DNA of 64,000 nt from contig DHVZ01000030.1 of NCBI GenBank assembly GCA_002412925.1, forward strand, positions 1 to 64,000, read 5' to 3'. Below the pieces are notes generated by a model. It saw only the letters and a program-made list of their open reading frames with translations, was not told the origin of the DNA and ran no database searches. A program made the translations under genes and the position numbers. Numbering within the stretch: position 1 is the stretch's first letter; each line of letters opens with the position of its first letter. This document shows positions 34,314-42,200 of the stretch, one piece after another. This stretch comes from Anaerolineales bacterium UBA5195. GTDB lineage: Bacteria; Chloroflexota; Anaerolineae; Anaerolineales; Villigracilaceae.

Positions 34314-35756
34314 CTACCGCAGTTGTTTTTCCAGTTCTGCCCTCACCACCTGCGGATTGGCCTGCCCGCCAGCCTTACGCATCACCTGCCCGAACAGGAA
34401 GTTTGCCACTGTGGTTTTTCCGGCCTGATAGCTGGCCACTTCGCCGGGGTTTTCAGCCAGCGCTTCAGTCACGATTTTGGCAATCAAGTCCGTATCCGAG
34501 ACTTGCGTCAGGCCTTTCTCAGCCACGATTTCAGCCGCGCTTGCGCCTGTGGCAAACATATCGGTCAGGATCGACTTGGCCGTATTCTGGTTGACCTGTC
34601 CTTCGGCCATCAGGTTAAGCAAATCAGCCAGGTCATTTGGCTGGACTCTGAGTGACTCGAATCCCGTTCCCGAGGCGTTCATCAACGCAAATAGTTCGCC
34701 CGTCACCCAGGCGTAGACAGTTCGGACTCCCCCGCTACCGGCCTTCAGCACCGCTTCGAAATACTCCCCGGCAGCTTTTTCAGCCGCCAACTGCCAGGAC
34801 TCGGCCAGGCTGAGGCCATAATCCTGCGCGAAACGTCGGCTCCGCTCCCAGGGTAGTTCCGGCAGCGATTCGCGCACCTCGTCCATCCAGCCTTGGCTGA
34901 CCACCAGTGGCGGCAAATCCGGCTCGGGGAAGTAACGATAATCGTGAGCGTCTTCCTTCGTGCGCTGGCTGAAAGTCGCCTGTTTGGCCTCGTCCCAGCC
35001 GACGGTTTCCTGCGCCACTACCCCGCCTGCCTCCAAAACTGCAATCTGACGGTTAATCTCATAGGCCACGCCGCGTTCGAGGGCCTTGAATGAATTCAGG
35101 TTCTTGATTTCGACCTTCGTACCCAGTTCTTCCCGGCCCACCGGGCGCACGGAAATATTTGGCTCGATGCGCATCACGCCCTTTTCCAGGTCACCGCTGT
35201 TGACGCCGAGATAACGCACCAGCGCGCGCAAAGATTCGGCGTAGGCGCGCACTTCCTCAGCCGAGCGGAAATCTGGCTCGGTGACAATTTCCAGGAGCGG
35301 CACGCCCGCGCGGTTCAAATCCACCAGGGAAAACGAAGCCCCAGATTGTTCCACGTGGGTTAACTTGCCGGTATCTTCTTCCAGGTGCACCCGGTGAATG
35401 CGGATGACCTTCTCGCCTTGCGAGGTGACCAGCGTGATCCTGCCGTGCTCGGCCAGGGGCTGTTCATACTGCGTGATCTGGTAGCCTTTCGGCAAATCGG
35501 GGTAAAAATAATTTTTGCGCGCGAAAATGCTGATTGGGGCGATCTGGCATTCCAGCGCGGTTGCCACGCGCAGGGCGTATTCCACGACCCGCTCATTGGT
35601 CACCGGCAGCGTGCCGGGGTGCCCCGCGCAAACGGGACAGACAGCCGTGTTTGGCGCTGCGACAGTCGAATCGACCACCGGGCAGGCGCAGAACATCTTT
35701 GATTCGGTCAGCATTTCAACGTGGACTTCAAGTCCGATGACGGGTTCGTAGTTCAT
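34314..35756 (-). CDS. gatB: Aspartyl/glutamyl-tRNA amidotransferase subunit B
   Basis: The 480-residue protein is the tRNA-binding kinase-like subunit of the GatCAB complex that turns Glu-tRNA(Gln) or Asp-tRNA(Asn) into the amide. It has the N-terminal YEPVIGLEVHVE, the zinc cysteines in FCACP and CPVCAGHPG, and YFYPDLPKGYQITQYEQP. A C-terminal YqeY-like tail (NPQVVRAELEKQL) is complete. gatA and gatC are not in this window. The region upstream carries a terminator of another gene, so gatB has its own promoter. Confidence 0.97.
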   Translation of the reverse strand: MNYEPVIGLEVHVEMLTESKMFCACPVVDSTVAAPNTAVCPVCAGHPGTLPVTNERVVEYALRVATALECQIAPISIFARKNYFYPDLPKGYQITQYEQPLAEHGRITLVTSQGEKVIRIHRVHLEEDTGKLTHVEQSGASFSLVDLNRAGVPLLEIVTEPDFRSAEEVRAYAESLRALVRYLGVNSGDLEKGVMRIEPNISVRPVGREELGTKVEIKNLNSFKALERGVAYEINRQIAVLEAGGVVAQETVGWDEAKQATFSQRTKEDAHDYRYFPEPDLPPLVVSQGWMDEVRESLPELPWERSRRFAQDYGLSLAESWQLAAEKAAGEYFEAVLKAGSGGVRTVYAWVTGELFALMNASGTGFESLRVQPNDLADLLNLMAEGQVNQNTAKSILTDMFATGASAAEIVAEKGLTQVSDTDLIAKIVTEALAENPGEVASYQAGKTTVANFLFGQVMRKAGGQANPQVVRAELEKQLR

Positions 35757-35799
35757 GGAAGTTCCAGTTCACGACAATCTCAAAACATGACGCTTATAA

Positions 35800-35852
35800 A
35801 AAACGAATGCGTAAAACGTAAGAAAACCATTTACGTATCACGCATTCGTTTT
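35800..35852 (-). terminator. Two-part hairpin terminator
   Basis: AAAACGAATGCG (35800-35811) and CGCATTCGTTTT (35841-35852) form an outer 12-bp stem; inside, CGTAA (35817-35821) pairs with TTACG (35831-35835). It follows the stop of the small acidic protein gene on the minus strand. Confidence 0.75.
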
Positions 35853-35867
35853 GGGTTTCATGATTCT

Positions 35868-36236
35868 TTATTCAAGAATGTCAAAATCATCGTCCGCAGA
35901 ATCGTCATCTGAATCGATTTCCAATTCCAGATCGTCGCGTTCGACGTGCAGCCAGAGCAGCAGCACCTGGCCATCATCTGTTTCGACCGAGCGCGCCGCC
36001 AGGATGGGGGCGGAGGCCTCCAGCCCGGTTTCATCCCGGTAATGCAGGGTAATCGGTAAACGCTGGTTCCACATCCGGTAACAGCGTTCGACCAGGGCAG
36101 GACCATTAAAAGTACGCAGACGGGTAAGCGCAGTGACCGAAAACTGGCGAGTCTCGTTCAATCCCAGCGCCCAGCCGTCTTGCACAGGTTCGAAGATGGG
36201 GGGCGGGCCTTCAATAATTGTGATTTTATTTTCCAT
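35868..36236 (-). CDS. Acidic hypothetical protein
   Basis: A 122-residue protein starting at ATG 36236 behind AGGAAAA; the frame is open further upstream without a binding site. The middle looks like a small beta barrel (ITLHYRDETGLEASAPILAARS, QVLLLWLHVER) and the C-terminus is a run of Asp and Glu (about 105-122). No membrane helix or cysteine motif. I do not recognise it; acidic tails like this are common in proteins that bind basic partners. Confidence 0.65.
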   Translation of the reverse strand: MENKITIIEGPPPIFEPVQDGWALGLNETRQFSVTALTRLRTFNGPALVERCYRMWNQRLPITLHYRDETGLEASAPILAARSVETDDGQVLLLWLHVERDDLELEIDSDDDSADDDFDILE

Positions 36237-36324
36237 AAGTTTTCCTGTAAGCTGGCAAAATAATACCATAAAAATATCGGCTCTTTGGGATTCGCCGCGG
36301 TAGGCCCCCAAAATACGGTAGTAT

Positions 36325-37098
36325 TCATTTGAGATTCCTACTCTTTGAAAATTGCGCCAGCGCCTCAACCATCGGCAGGCAGTAGGAGAGTCGCTTTTCA
36401 TACTCGTCGAGGCTCTGTTCGCGCTCGGCTTTCATTTCGAGCGGGTCGCGGCCCATCAGGAAGGGATCTTCCCAGGCCAGCCAGTCCACCTCGCGGGTCT
36501 GGAGGTGGTGCTGCATCTGCAAAACCATCTCGGCCACCATGCTCAGACCCGCATGCGTCACTTTGGGCATGACTTCCTTCAACTCCCCGGCGCGCACAAC
36601 CAGATGGCACCAGCCGTAATCGAGGCTCTTGCCAAAAAGCTGTTCGCCGATTTGGGTAACGAATCCCTCCAGCCGGGCATAATTCTGGGGATGCGTGGCC
36701 CAGGCGGCGGGGGAGCGCTGGAAAATCAGTGGCAAAGCCTCAAGGGTGAGAGAATCCACCTCCGCCAGGAATTGCTCACGGTAGTCACCTTCCAGGGCGA
36801 AAGACAACCGGTCAATGTAGGCCAGGTGAAGAATTTCGTCCGGTTGGGCGATCAGCGCGGCATTCAGGTATAGGTGGGCAAAATGTTCGCCAACCGGCAT
36901 GGGCCGGTCAAGCGGAAAAATGGTGAAAAAGTCATCCGCCTCCAGTTGGGCCATCAGGGTGATATTTTGGCGAGTATTGAGCGGCGGACAGATGTAGGCG
37001 CGCCCAAAATGGACCTTCAAATCCGGCAGGATGGCTTGCAGGTGCGGGAGCATCGTCCCTTCAGGGTCATTGTAAGGGAAGACCAGGGATGGGAGCAT
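36325..37098 (-). CDS. Hypothetical protein, last gene of the pyr cluster
   Basis: A 257-residue soluble protein with no motif that I recognise. It is rich in helices and aromatic residues (HFAHLYLNAALIAQPDEILHLAYIDRL) and contains a charged end (KAEREQSLDEYEKRLSY). The gene follows the GNAT gene with 2 bp between stop and start, so it is cotranscribed with pyrE. This coupling suggests a role expressed with pyrimidine synthesis, but the function is unknown. Confidence 0.7.
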   Translation of the reverse strand: MLPSLVFPYNDPEGTMLPHLQAILPDLKVHFGRAYICPPLNTRQNITLMAQLEADDFFTIFPLDRPMPVGEHFAHLYLNAALIAQPDEILHLAYIDRLSFALEGDYREQFLAEVDSLTLEALPLIFQRSPAAWATHPQNYARLEGFVTQIGEQLFGKSLDYGWCHLVVRAGELKEVMPKVTHAGLSMVAEMVLQMQHHLQTREVDWLAWEDPFLMGRDPLEMKAEREQSLDEYEKRLSYCLPMVEALAQFSKSRNLK

Positions 37099-37100
37099 GG

Positions 37101-37976
37101 TCAGTCAACCCTTTTCCGGTAACCTTGCAGGATACGCCCACTCGCAAAACCGAATTTTTCGTAAAGCCGGATGGCGGCTGTATTCTCTGCATCTACCGTC
37201 AGACAAATTTCGCCGGTTTGCGGGCGAGAAAACATCCACTCCAGGCCTGCATTGAGCAAATCTGCACCAAGACCCTTGCCGCGCGCCGCCGCGTCGACCC
37301 CGATAAAGTCGATATAGCCCGAGTCAGTCTCAGTTTTGCAAAAATGATAACCCAGGACCCGTTCGTTTTCGACCATGAGAAACAGCCGCTGGTCTTCAGC
37401 CTGCTTTTCGACAATCTGTCGGGCGGTGTAGTAAGTTGTCGGGAAAAGGGTCTGGTGGAGATGCTCGAACTGTTCAAAAAAGGCTGCCTGGTAAGCGCAG
37501 ACCGGCGCAGGAACGGCTGAAGGCTTCCAATCAGCCCGTTGAAGGCGAAAAACGGCGTTATTGGAACGCAGAGAAAAGCCATGCCGGGCTGCAAAAGCCT
37601 GTCCGTTGAGATTGCGGGCCTCGAAAAACAAATCCAGCTCATGGATACTGGCCGAGATACATTTTTGGACTTCTGCGTAAAGCGCTTCGGCCACAGGCTG
37701 CCAATCTGCGGCTGTGACCAGCGGGCCATACAACCAGGCGCGGTCAATCTCGGGGTCATAATCCGCGCCGAAGACGCCCACCAATTCATCTCCTTCCCAG
37801 GCCAGCCAGAAGGATTCGGTCAGGGGTGGGGCAATTTCGGCCAGGGTTTCGCGGATTTCGGTCTCACTCTCGCCAAAAAAGCCAACATGCTGTTCTGCCG
37901 CAGGGTTGTATCGAACCAGATAGGCAAGCATGGTTTCGAATTGCTTTTCAGCCAGAAGGGCAAGTTTCACCTGCAT
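37101..37976 (-). CDS. GNAT acetyltransferase in the pyr operon
   Basis: The 291-residue protein has a weak N-terminal GNAT-like half and a clear C-terminal one with FIGVDAAARGKGLGADLLNAGLEWMF, the acetyl-CoA loop, and DAENTAAIRLYEKFGF. The ATG at 37976 lies just behind the pyrE stop; an overlapping upstream TTG is less likely. It is probably a guest gene of the operon. Substrate unknown. Confidence 0.82.
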   Translation of the reverse strand: MQVKLALLAEKQFETMLAYLVRYNPAAEQHVGFFGESETEIRETLAEIAPPLTESFWLAWEGDELVGVFGADYDPEIDRAWLYGPLVTAADWQPVAEALYAEVQKCISASIHELDLFFEARNLNGQAFAARHGFSLRSNNAVFRLQRADWKPSAVPAPVCAYQAAFFEQFEHLHQTLFPTTYYTARQIVEKQAEDQRLFLMVENERVLGYHFCKTETDSGYIDFIGVDAAARGKGLGADLLNAGLEWMFSRPQTGEICLTVDAENTAAIRLYEKFGFASGRILQGYRKRVD

Positions 37977-37981
37977 ATCGA

Positions 37982-38587
37982 TCAACCCTTTGCCCGCAGG
38001 AAATCCCTGGTCGCGGCGATCTTTTCCTTCTCGACCTTGCCCGTTGCCTCCCAGTACTCCAGCAGTTCGGAGATGGTCAGCACGGCATGCAGGCAGAACC
38101 CGGCCTGTTCGAGCGATTCTTTGGCCCCGGATTGCCTATCGACCAACACAACTACATCCTTGACCAGCAGTCCCGCGCCAGTCAGTTTTTCGATGGCTTC
38201 GAACTTGCTCCCGCCGGTGGTGGCCAGATCGTCGATGACCAGGGCGGTCTCACCTGCCTGGAATTCACCCTCGATTTCGGCCTTCGTCCCGTAAGCTTTG
38301 ACTTCCTTGCGCGGATAAATCATCGGGTAGTTCCCGGCCAGGGAGACGGCGGTTGCAATCGGGATGGCGGCGTAAGGCAGACCAGCAAGCCGGTCAAATT
38401 TCAAGTCGCGGATCAGGGGCAGGTAGGCGGCTCCAACTTTCGCCAGTAGTTTTGGATACGAGATGATCTGGCGCAGGTCGAGGTAAATCGGCGATTTCAA
38501 TCCCGATTTGAGGGTGAATTCGCCAAACTTGATGCAGCCCGCTTCAAGCAGGCCATCCGCAAGGGCCGCGATAGATTTTTCAGTCAT
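37982..38587 (-). CDS. pyrE: Orotate phosphoribosyltransferase
   Basis: PyrE joins orotate to PRPP, the fifth step of UMP synthesis. The 201-residue protein has the PRPP motif ALVIDDLATTGGSK and the early FGEFTLKSGLKSPIYLDLR. The ATG at 38587 overlaps the stop of the ClbS/DfsB-like gene by 8 bp (ATGACTGA), so translation is coupled to it. A slightly longer in-frame start exists but lacks a binding site. Confidence 0.95.
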   Translation of the reverse strand: MTEKSIAALADGLLEAGCIKFGEFTLKSGLKSPIYLDLRQIISYPKLLAKVGAAYLPLIRDLKFDRLAGLPYAAIPIATAVSLAGNYPMIYPRKEVKAYGTKAEIEGEFQAGETALVIDDLATTGGSKFEAIEKLTGAGLLVKDVVVLVDRQSGAKESLEQAGFCLHAVLTISELLEYWEATGKVEKEKIAATRDFLRAKG

Positions 38588-39110
38588 GGTGAAATCCTTT
38601 GATTTGTTCATTGGTTGAGATTTTCGCGACGAATTCCTTGACTTGCTCCAAATGGGCTTTTACATCCTTGGTGTCTGCCTTGATCAGGCGCGCAATGGTA
38701 ACCTTATATCCCCGGAACCTGACGCCATAATCGTGGAATAAATCTTTTGCAGGCAGGCTGGTAAGCAGGTTGAATAAAGCGCGTTGTGAAACTCGCGTTG
38801 CCTCGATCATATCTGCCAGAGATCCCTTCTTATACAAACTGACCAATTGAGCGTTGTAGGTTTGCCAATCTTTGTCGATATATTTGTAAAATGCAGGGAG
38901 CTTTCCTGTAGAGACTGCCTGAACAGCTTCAAGATTTGAATGATCCCAACCAATGATGTGAGCCAGCAAATCTTTGATTGACCAAATACCCAGGAAAATT
39001 TGGTCGTGTTCATCCAATGGGATTTGCTCTGAGAAGGTCAATAGATTCCGGCGCACCTCGACGAATCCAGATAAGAGTTCCCTTTTCTTTTCATCGGCGG
39101 TCGAACGCAT
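38580..39110 (-). CDS. ClbS/DfsB-like (DinB superfamily) four-helix protein
   Basis: The 176-residue protein fits the DinB-like four-helix bundle of the ClbS/DfsB group: KRELLSGFVEVRRNLL, IWSIKDLLAHIIGWDHSNLEAVQ and AHLEQVKEFVAKI. DinB-type proteins hold a metal with three histidines; H61 and other histidines are present but the set is not certain. ClbS hydrolyses a genotoxin in E. coli, other members are uncharacterised. The gene sits between pyrF and pyrE and overlaps pyrE by 8 bp. Its more AT-rich look suggests a later insertion into the operon. Confidence 0.78.
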   Translation of the reverse strand: MRSTADEKKRELLSGFVEVRRNLLTFSEQIPLDEHDQIFLGIWSIKDLLAHIIGWDHSNLEAVQAVSTGKLPAFYKYIDKDWQTYNAQLVSLYKKGSLADMIEATRVSQRALFNLLTSLPAKDLFHDYGVRFRGYKVTIARLIKADTKDVKAHLEQVKEFVAKISTNEQIKGFHHD

Positions 39111-39136
39111 AATTCACCTTTACAAGATGAGCCGAT

Positions 39137-40009
39137 TCAACTTGAATGTCTCAGCTCGTATTGGATGCTGATAATCTCATCGCGGAATTCCGCCGCAGCT
39201 CGGCCAGGATTTGCGGCTCGTGAAATCCCACGCGAGATGGGCAGCAGCATGCCCTTGCCATCCTGGCGCAAACCAGCTTTGAGCGCCGTCTCCAAATCGC
39301 CGCCTTGCGCGCCGACTCCGGGAGCCAGGAACCACAGATCCGGCGCAGCGGCGCGGACGCGGGTCAGCGCTTCGGGCTGGGTTGCGCCCACGACCAGGCC
39401 GATGTTGTTACGGGTGTTCCAGGTTTGGGCAAGGCAGGCAACGTGTTCATAAAGCGGGACGATGGACGATGACCGACCGACGATTGTGGTCTGCGGTCCA
39501 TCGTCTGTGGTCACCAGCAGATCTTGCAGATCACCCGCCCCCGGATTACTCGTTTTGCATAGCAAAAAAACGCCTTTTTCCTGGTTGGTCAGGAAGGGAT
39601 CGATTGAATCCTTGCCCAGATACGGGCTGAGCGTGATGCAGTGCGCCCCCAGCTTGCCGAATGCGGATTGGGCATAGGCCTCGGCAGTCGAAGCAATGTC
39701 GCCGCGCTTGGCATCCAAAATGACCGGGATCATCGAACCCATCCGGTCGGATTCGTCCTGGATGGCTGAAATGACCTGCTTGAGCACCGTCCAGCCTTTG
39801 GGGCCGAAGACTTCAAAAAAGGCAGCGTTGGGTTTGAAAGCGGCAGCGTAGGGCGCGGTCTGTTTGACGAGATTCAAGCAGAAGGCGAGGGCGGCATCCG
39901 CGGTGGGAGCCGAAAGGTCAGAAACGTGCGGGTCGAGTCCAACGCAGAGTAGCGAGGAGCAATCGTCGACACGTTTTTCGAGGAAAGAGAAGAAGGTTTC
40001 CATGGGCAT
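39137..40009 (-). CDS. pyrF: Orotidine-5'-phosphate decarboxylase, type 2
   Basis: PyrF makes UMP from OMP. The active-site block DAKRGDI (D99, K101, D104) and the ends LCVGLDPH, FKPNAAFFE and APGVGAQGGD identify the longer type 2 enzyme; 290 residues. Between LQDLL and PLYEHV (about 165-186) lies an insert whose DNA is a repeat-like inverted structure and which is not expected in the family. ATG 40009 and 40003 are both possible starts; neither has a good binding site, and TATACT stands just upstream. Confidence 0.93.
   Translation of the reverse strand: MPMETFFSFLEKRVDDCSSLLCVGLDPHVSDLSAPTADAALAFCLNLVKQTAPYAAAFKPNAAFFEVFGPKGWTVLKQVISAIQDESDRMGSMIPVILDAKRGDIASTAEAYAQSAFGKLGAHCITLSPYLGKDSIDPFLTNQEKGVFLLCKTSNPGAGDLQDLLVTTDDGPQTTIVGRSSSIVPLYEHVACLAQTWNTRNNIGLVVGATQPEALTRVRAAAPDLWFLAPGVGAQGGDLETALKAGLRQDGKGMLLPISRGISRAANPGRAAAEFRDEIISIQYELRHSS
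39458..39505. repeat. Inverted repeat inserted in pyrF (family 3)
   Basis: GACGATGGAC (39458-39467) and GTCCATCGTC (39496-39505) are perfect inverse arms. TGTGGTC occurs on both sides of the right arm (39485-39491 and 39506-39512). The length is read through in frame. Confidence 0.65.
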
Positions 40010-40022
40010 AGTATACAGGGAA

Positions 40023-40122
40023 AAGTAAACAAGTAGGCAGGTAGATAAGTAGAGATGTAGACAAGGAAACAGGTAGACAAGTGCAACCCTGCCTACCTGT
40101 TTCCTTGTCTACCTGTTTAGCT
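40023..40122. repeat. Period-8 minisatellite followed by its inverted copy
   Basis: From 40023 eight 8-bp units follow without a break (AAGTAAAC, AAGTAGGC, AGGTAGAT, AAGTAGAG, ATGTAGAC, AAGGAAAC, AGGTAGAC, then a decayed AAGTGCAA). From 40091 four units run in inverse orientation (GCCTACCT, GTTTCCTT, GTCTACCT, GTTTAGCT). The stretch 40063-40078 pairs with 40091-40106 at 15 of 16 positions. It fills the gap between pyrB and pyrF. Confidence 0.8.
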
Positions 40123-40124
40123 GC

Positions 40125-41105
40125 TCACGCTTTTCCCAGCACCATTGCCAGGAGCGCCATGCGGACGTACAACCCATACTCCATCTGGCGGAAGTAAGCG
40201 GCGCGCGGGTCATCATCAAAATCAGCGCTGATCTCGCCCACGCGCGGCAGCGGATGCATGACAATCATGCGTTGCTTGGCGGCCTTCATCACTTGTGGGT
40301 CGATCACATACGCTCCCTTGACCGACTCGTAAACGGCCTCGTCAGCGAAGCGTTCCTTCTGGACGCGGGTGACGTAGAGCACATCGGTTTCTGGCAGGGG
40401 CTGGTCGAGCGAGGAGAACTCGGCCTGTTCAATGCCTTTGGCTTTGAGTTCCTCGATTAGTTCGGCCGGCATGCGCAGGATGTCAGGAGCAACGTAATTC
40501 AGCTTGACCTTGTAGCGCGAGAGCAGGCGCGCCAGCGAGTGGACGGTGCGGCCGTGCTTCAGATCGCCGAGCAGGGTGACGGTTAGGCCGTCGATGTGGC
40601 CGACCTCCTCGCGGATGGTGAAGGCATCCAGCAGGGCTTGGGTGGGATGCTCGCCAATCCCGTCGCCAGCGTTGATGACCGGCTTATGGGCGGCCTTGGC
40701 CGCAATCGCCGCCGAGCCGACCTCCGGGTGGCGCAGGACGATTACATCGGCGTAGCACTCCAGGGTGCGGACGGTGTCGGCCAGGCTCTCGCCCTTCGAA
40801 ACCGACGAGTATTTCACCTCGTTGATCGGGATGACCGAGCCGCCCAGCCGTTCCATCGCCGCAGTGAATGAAGACGAGGTGCGGGTGGATGGTTCGTAGA
40901 ACAGGCTGGCCAGGATCTTGCCTTTGAGCAGGTCAAAGGTGCCGATGTGGTCGACCATGTCGTGCATCTCATGCGAGACAGCGAAGATGTATTCCAGGTC
41001 TTCGCGGCCGAACTGCTTGACCGAAATGATATCCTTACCGTACCAGGGCGCATTCTTGTGGTCGCCCAGGGGCAGGTGGGCCAGGTTATGTTTTTTGATG
41101 GTCAT
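40125..41105 (-). CDS. pyrB: Aspartate carbamoyltransferase catalytic subunit
   Basis: PyrB makes carbamoyl-aspartate. The 326-residue protein has the carbamoyl-phosphate loop FYEPSTRTSSSF, the HPTQALLDAFTI block, KYSSVSKGESLADTVRTLE, and the C-terminal MHPLPRVGEI. No pyrI regulatory subunit is near. It is downstream of pyrC and a guest hydrolase, with a 186-bp gap that contains a palindromic repeat. Confidence 0.95.
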   Translation of the reverse strand: MTIKKHNLAHLPLGDHKNAPWYGKDIISVKQFGREDLEYIFAVSHEMHDMVDHIGTFDLLKGKILASLFYEPSTRTSSSFTAAMERLGGSVIPINEVKYSSVSKGESLADTVRTLECYADVIVLRHPEVGSAAIAAKAAHKPVINAGDGIGEHPTQALLDAFTIREEVGHIDGLTVTLLGDLKHGRTVHSLARLLSRYKVKLNYVAPDILRMPAELIEELKAKGIEQAEFSSLDQPLPETDVLYVTRVQKERFADEAVYESVKGAYVIDPQVMKAAKQRMIVMHPLPRVGEISADFDDDPRAAYFRQMEYGLYVRMALLAMVLGKA

Positions 41106-41214
41106 GGTTAGTCTCCTCGTTTGATGTGGAATCGGGATTCGGTTCTGGCGAGAAACGCATCCCGTTAAATCACATTGGTTTGTGCTTTAGCCTTTTCTTG
41201 TTAGTGTCATCGCG

Positions 41215-41316
41215 AGCTGCCCCGTTTTCGGGCGGCATGGCAATCTCCCAGCGATCGCCACGCTCGCTACACCTGTACTTGCGCGCTGGTGCTAGTACCG
41301 CTCGCTCGCGGTGACA
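41215..41316. repeat. Family 2 palindromic repeat, overlapping the end of a hydrolase gene
   Basis: Outer arms TGTCATCGCGAGC (41215-41227) and GCTCGCGGTGACA (41304-41316) are inverse copies with one mismatch-tolerant position. Inside is GGCAATCTCCC, as in the copies at 43639 and 52263. The right arm supplies the last codons and the neighbourhood of the stop of the hydrolase. Confidence 0.78.
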
Positions 41317-42200
41317 TTCTGAATAAACAGACCCATCTCCTCAAACGCCTGTCTGCTTTCAGGGATTAGATTTCCCAGCGCCGGCCAGACATGCCAGATC
41401 CCATCCCAGACTTTGAGCGTAACATCCACTCCATCTGCTTTGGCTTTTTCGGCCAGCATGAGCGCGTCATCCAGCAAAATCTCCTCGCTGCCGACCAGGA
41501 TCAGCAGCGGCGGGAAACCATGAAAATCAGCGTAGACCGGTGAAACGAGTGGATTGGTCAGGTTGGACTCGTCGGTGTAAGCCAAAGCCCATTCTTTCAA
41601 TACCTCGGTCTTCAGCACAGCCTCGGATTCTGCTTTGATGATGTGACTTTGGCCTCGATGGGTCAGATCGGCCCAGGGCGAGATGCAGATTACTGCAGCC
41701 GGGACCGACTCAACGGCATCGCGCAGGGCCAGGGCGGTGGCGATGCTCAGCCCGCCGCCCGCCGAATCGCCGGAGATAATGATATCGCGCGGGCTGGTTC
41801 CGTTAGCCAGCAGCCAGCGATAGGCTTTCAGCGCATCCTCCAGCGCCGCCGGGAAGGGGTTTTCCGGTGCGAGGCGATATTCGAGCAGGAGGAATGTCAT
41901 TTTCAATGATTGCGCCATCTGGGAGCACATGATCAAGTATGAGTCGACTGAGCCGGTGACGTATCCGCCGCCGTGCAGGTACAAGATGTATTTGTTGTTG
42001 TCAGCACTGGCCGGGCGAATCTTGGCGGCGCGGAGACCATCCAGATCGACACTATCGGCCTTCACATCTTTGGGAACTCGGCCCATCCACCTGGCAATCT
42101 GTGCTGTGCGGGCACGGTTCTGTTCGATGGTCAGGCGTTGTCCCTGGAAAATTGTCCGCAGAACAAATCGCCAGAAGCGGCTTTTTAAACTCAGGGTCAT
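41292..42200 (-). CDS. Alpha/beta hydrolase (HSL/carboxylesterase type) in the pyr operon
   Basis: The 302-residue protein has the hormone-sensitive-lipase markers YLHGGGYVTG (oxyanion) and GDSAGGG (nucleophile), an aspartate in VGSEEILLDDA and a histidine in GIWHVWPAL. It is probably an esterase. Its ATG follows the pyrC stop with no gap (TGAATG), so it is cotranslated with pyrC. Its last residues, NVTASERY, are encoded by the palindromic repeat at 41215-41316, so the original C-terminus was probably replaced. Confidence 0.87.
   Translation of the reverse strand: MTLSLKSRFWRFVLRTIFQGQRLTIEQNRARTAQIARWMGRVPKDVKADSVDLDGLRAAKIRPASADNNKYILYLHGGGYVTGSVDSYLIMCSQMAQSLKMTFLLLEYRLAPENPFPAALEDALKAYRWLLANGTSPRDIIISGDSAGGGLSIATALALRDAVESVPAAVICISPWADLTHRGQSHIIKAESEAVLKTEVLKEWALAYTDESNLTNPLVSPVYADFHGFPPLLILVGSEEILLDDALMLAEKAKADGVDVTLKVWDGIWHVWPALGNLIPESRQAFEEMGLFIQNVTASERY

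Noticed and set aside
40003..40020. Leaderless pyrF transcript from TATACT just before the start codon
   Set aside because: TATACT is placed well for a leaderless start, but no -35 was found and the gene lies inside an operon.
40023..40122. CRISPR array
   Set aside because: Units are 8 bp without spacers and are degenerate, and there are no cas genes in the window.
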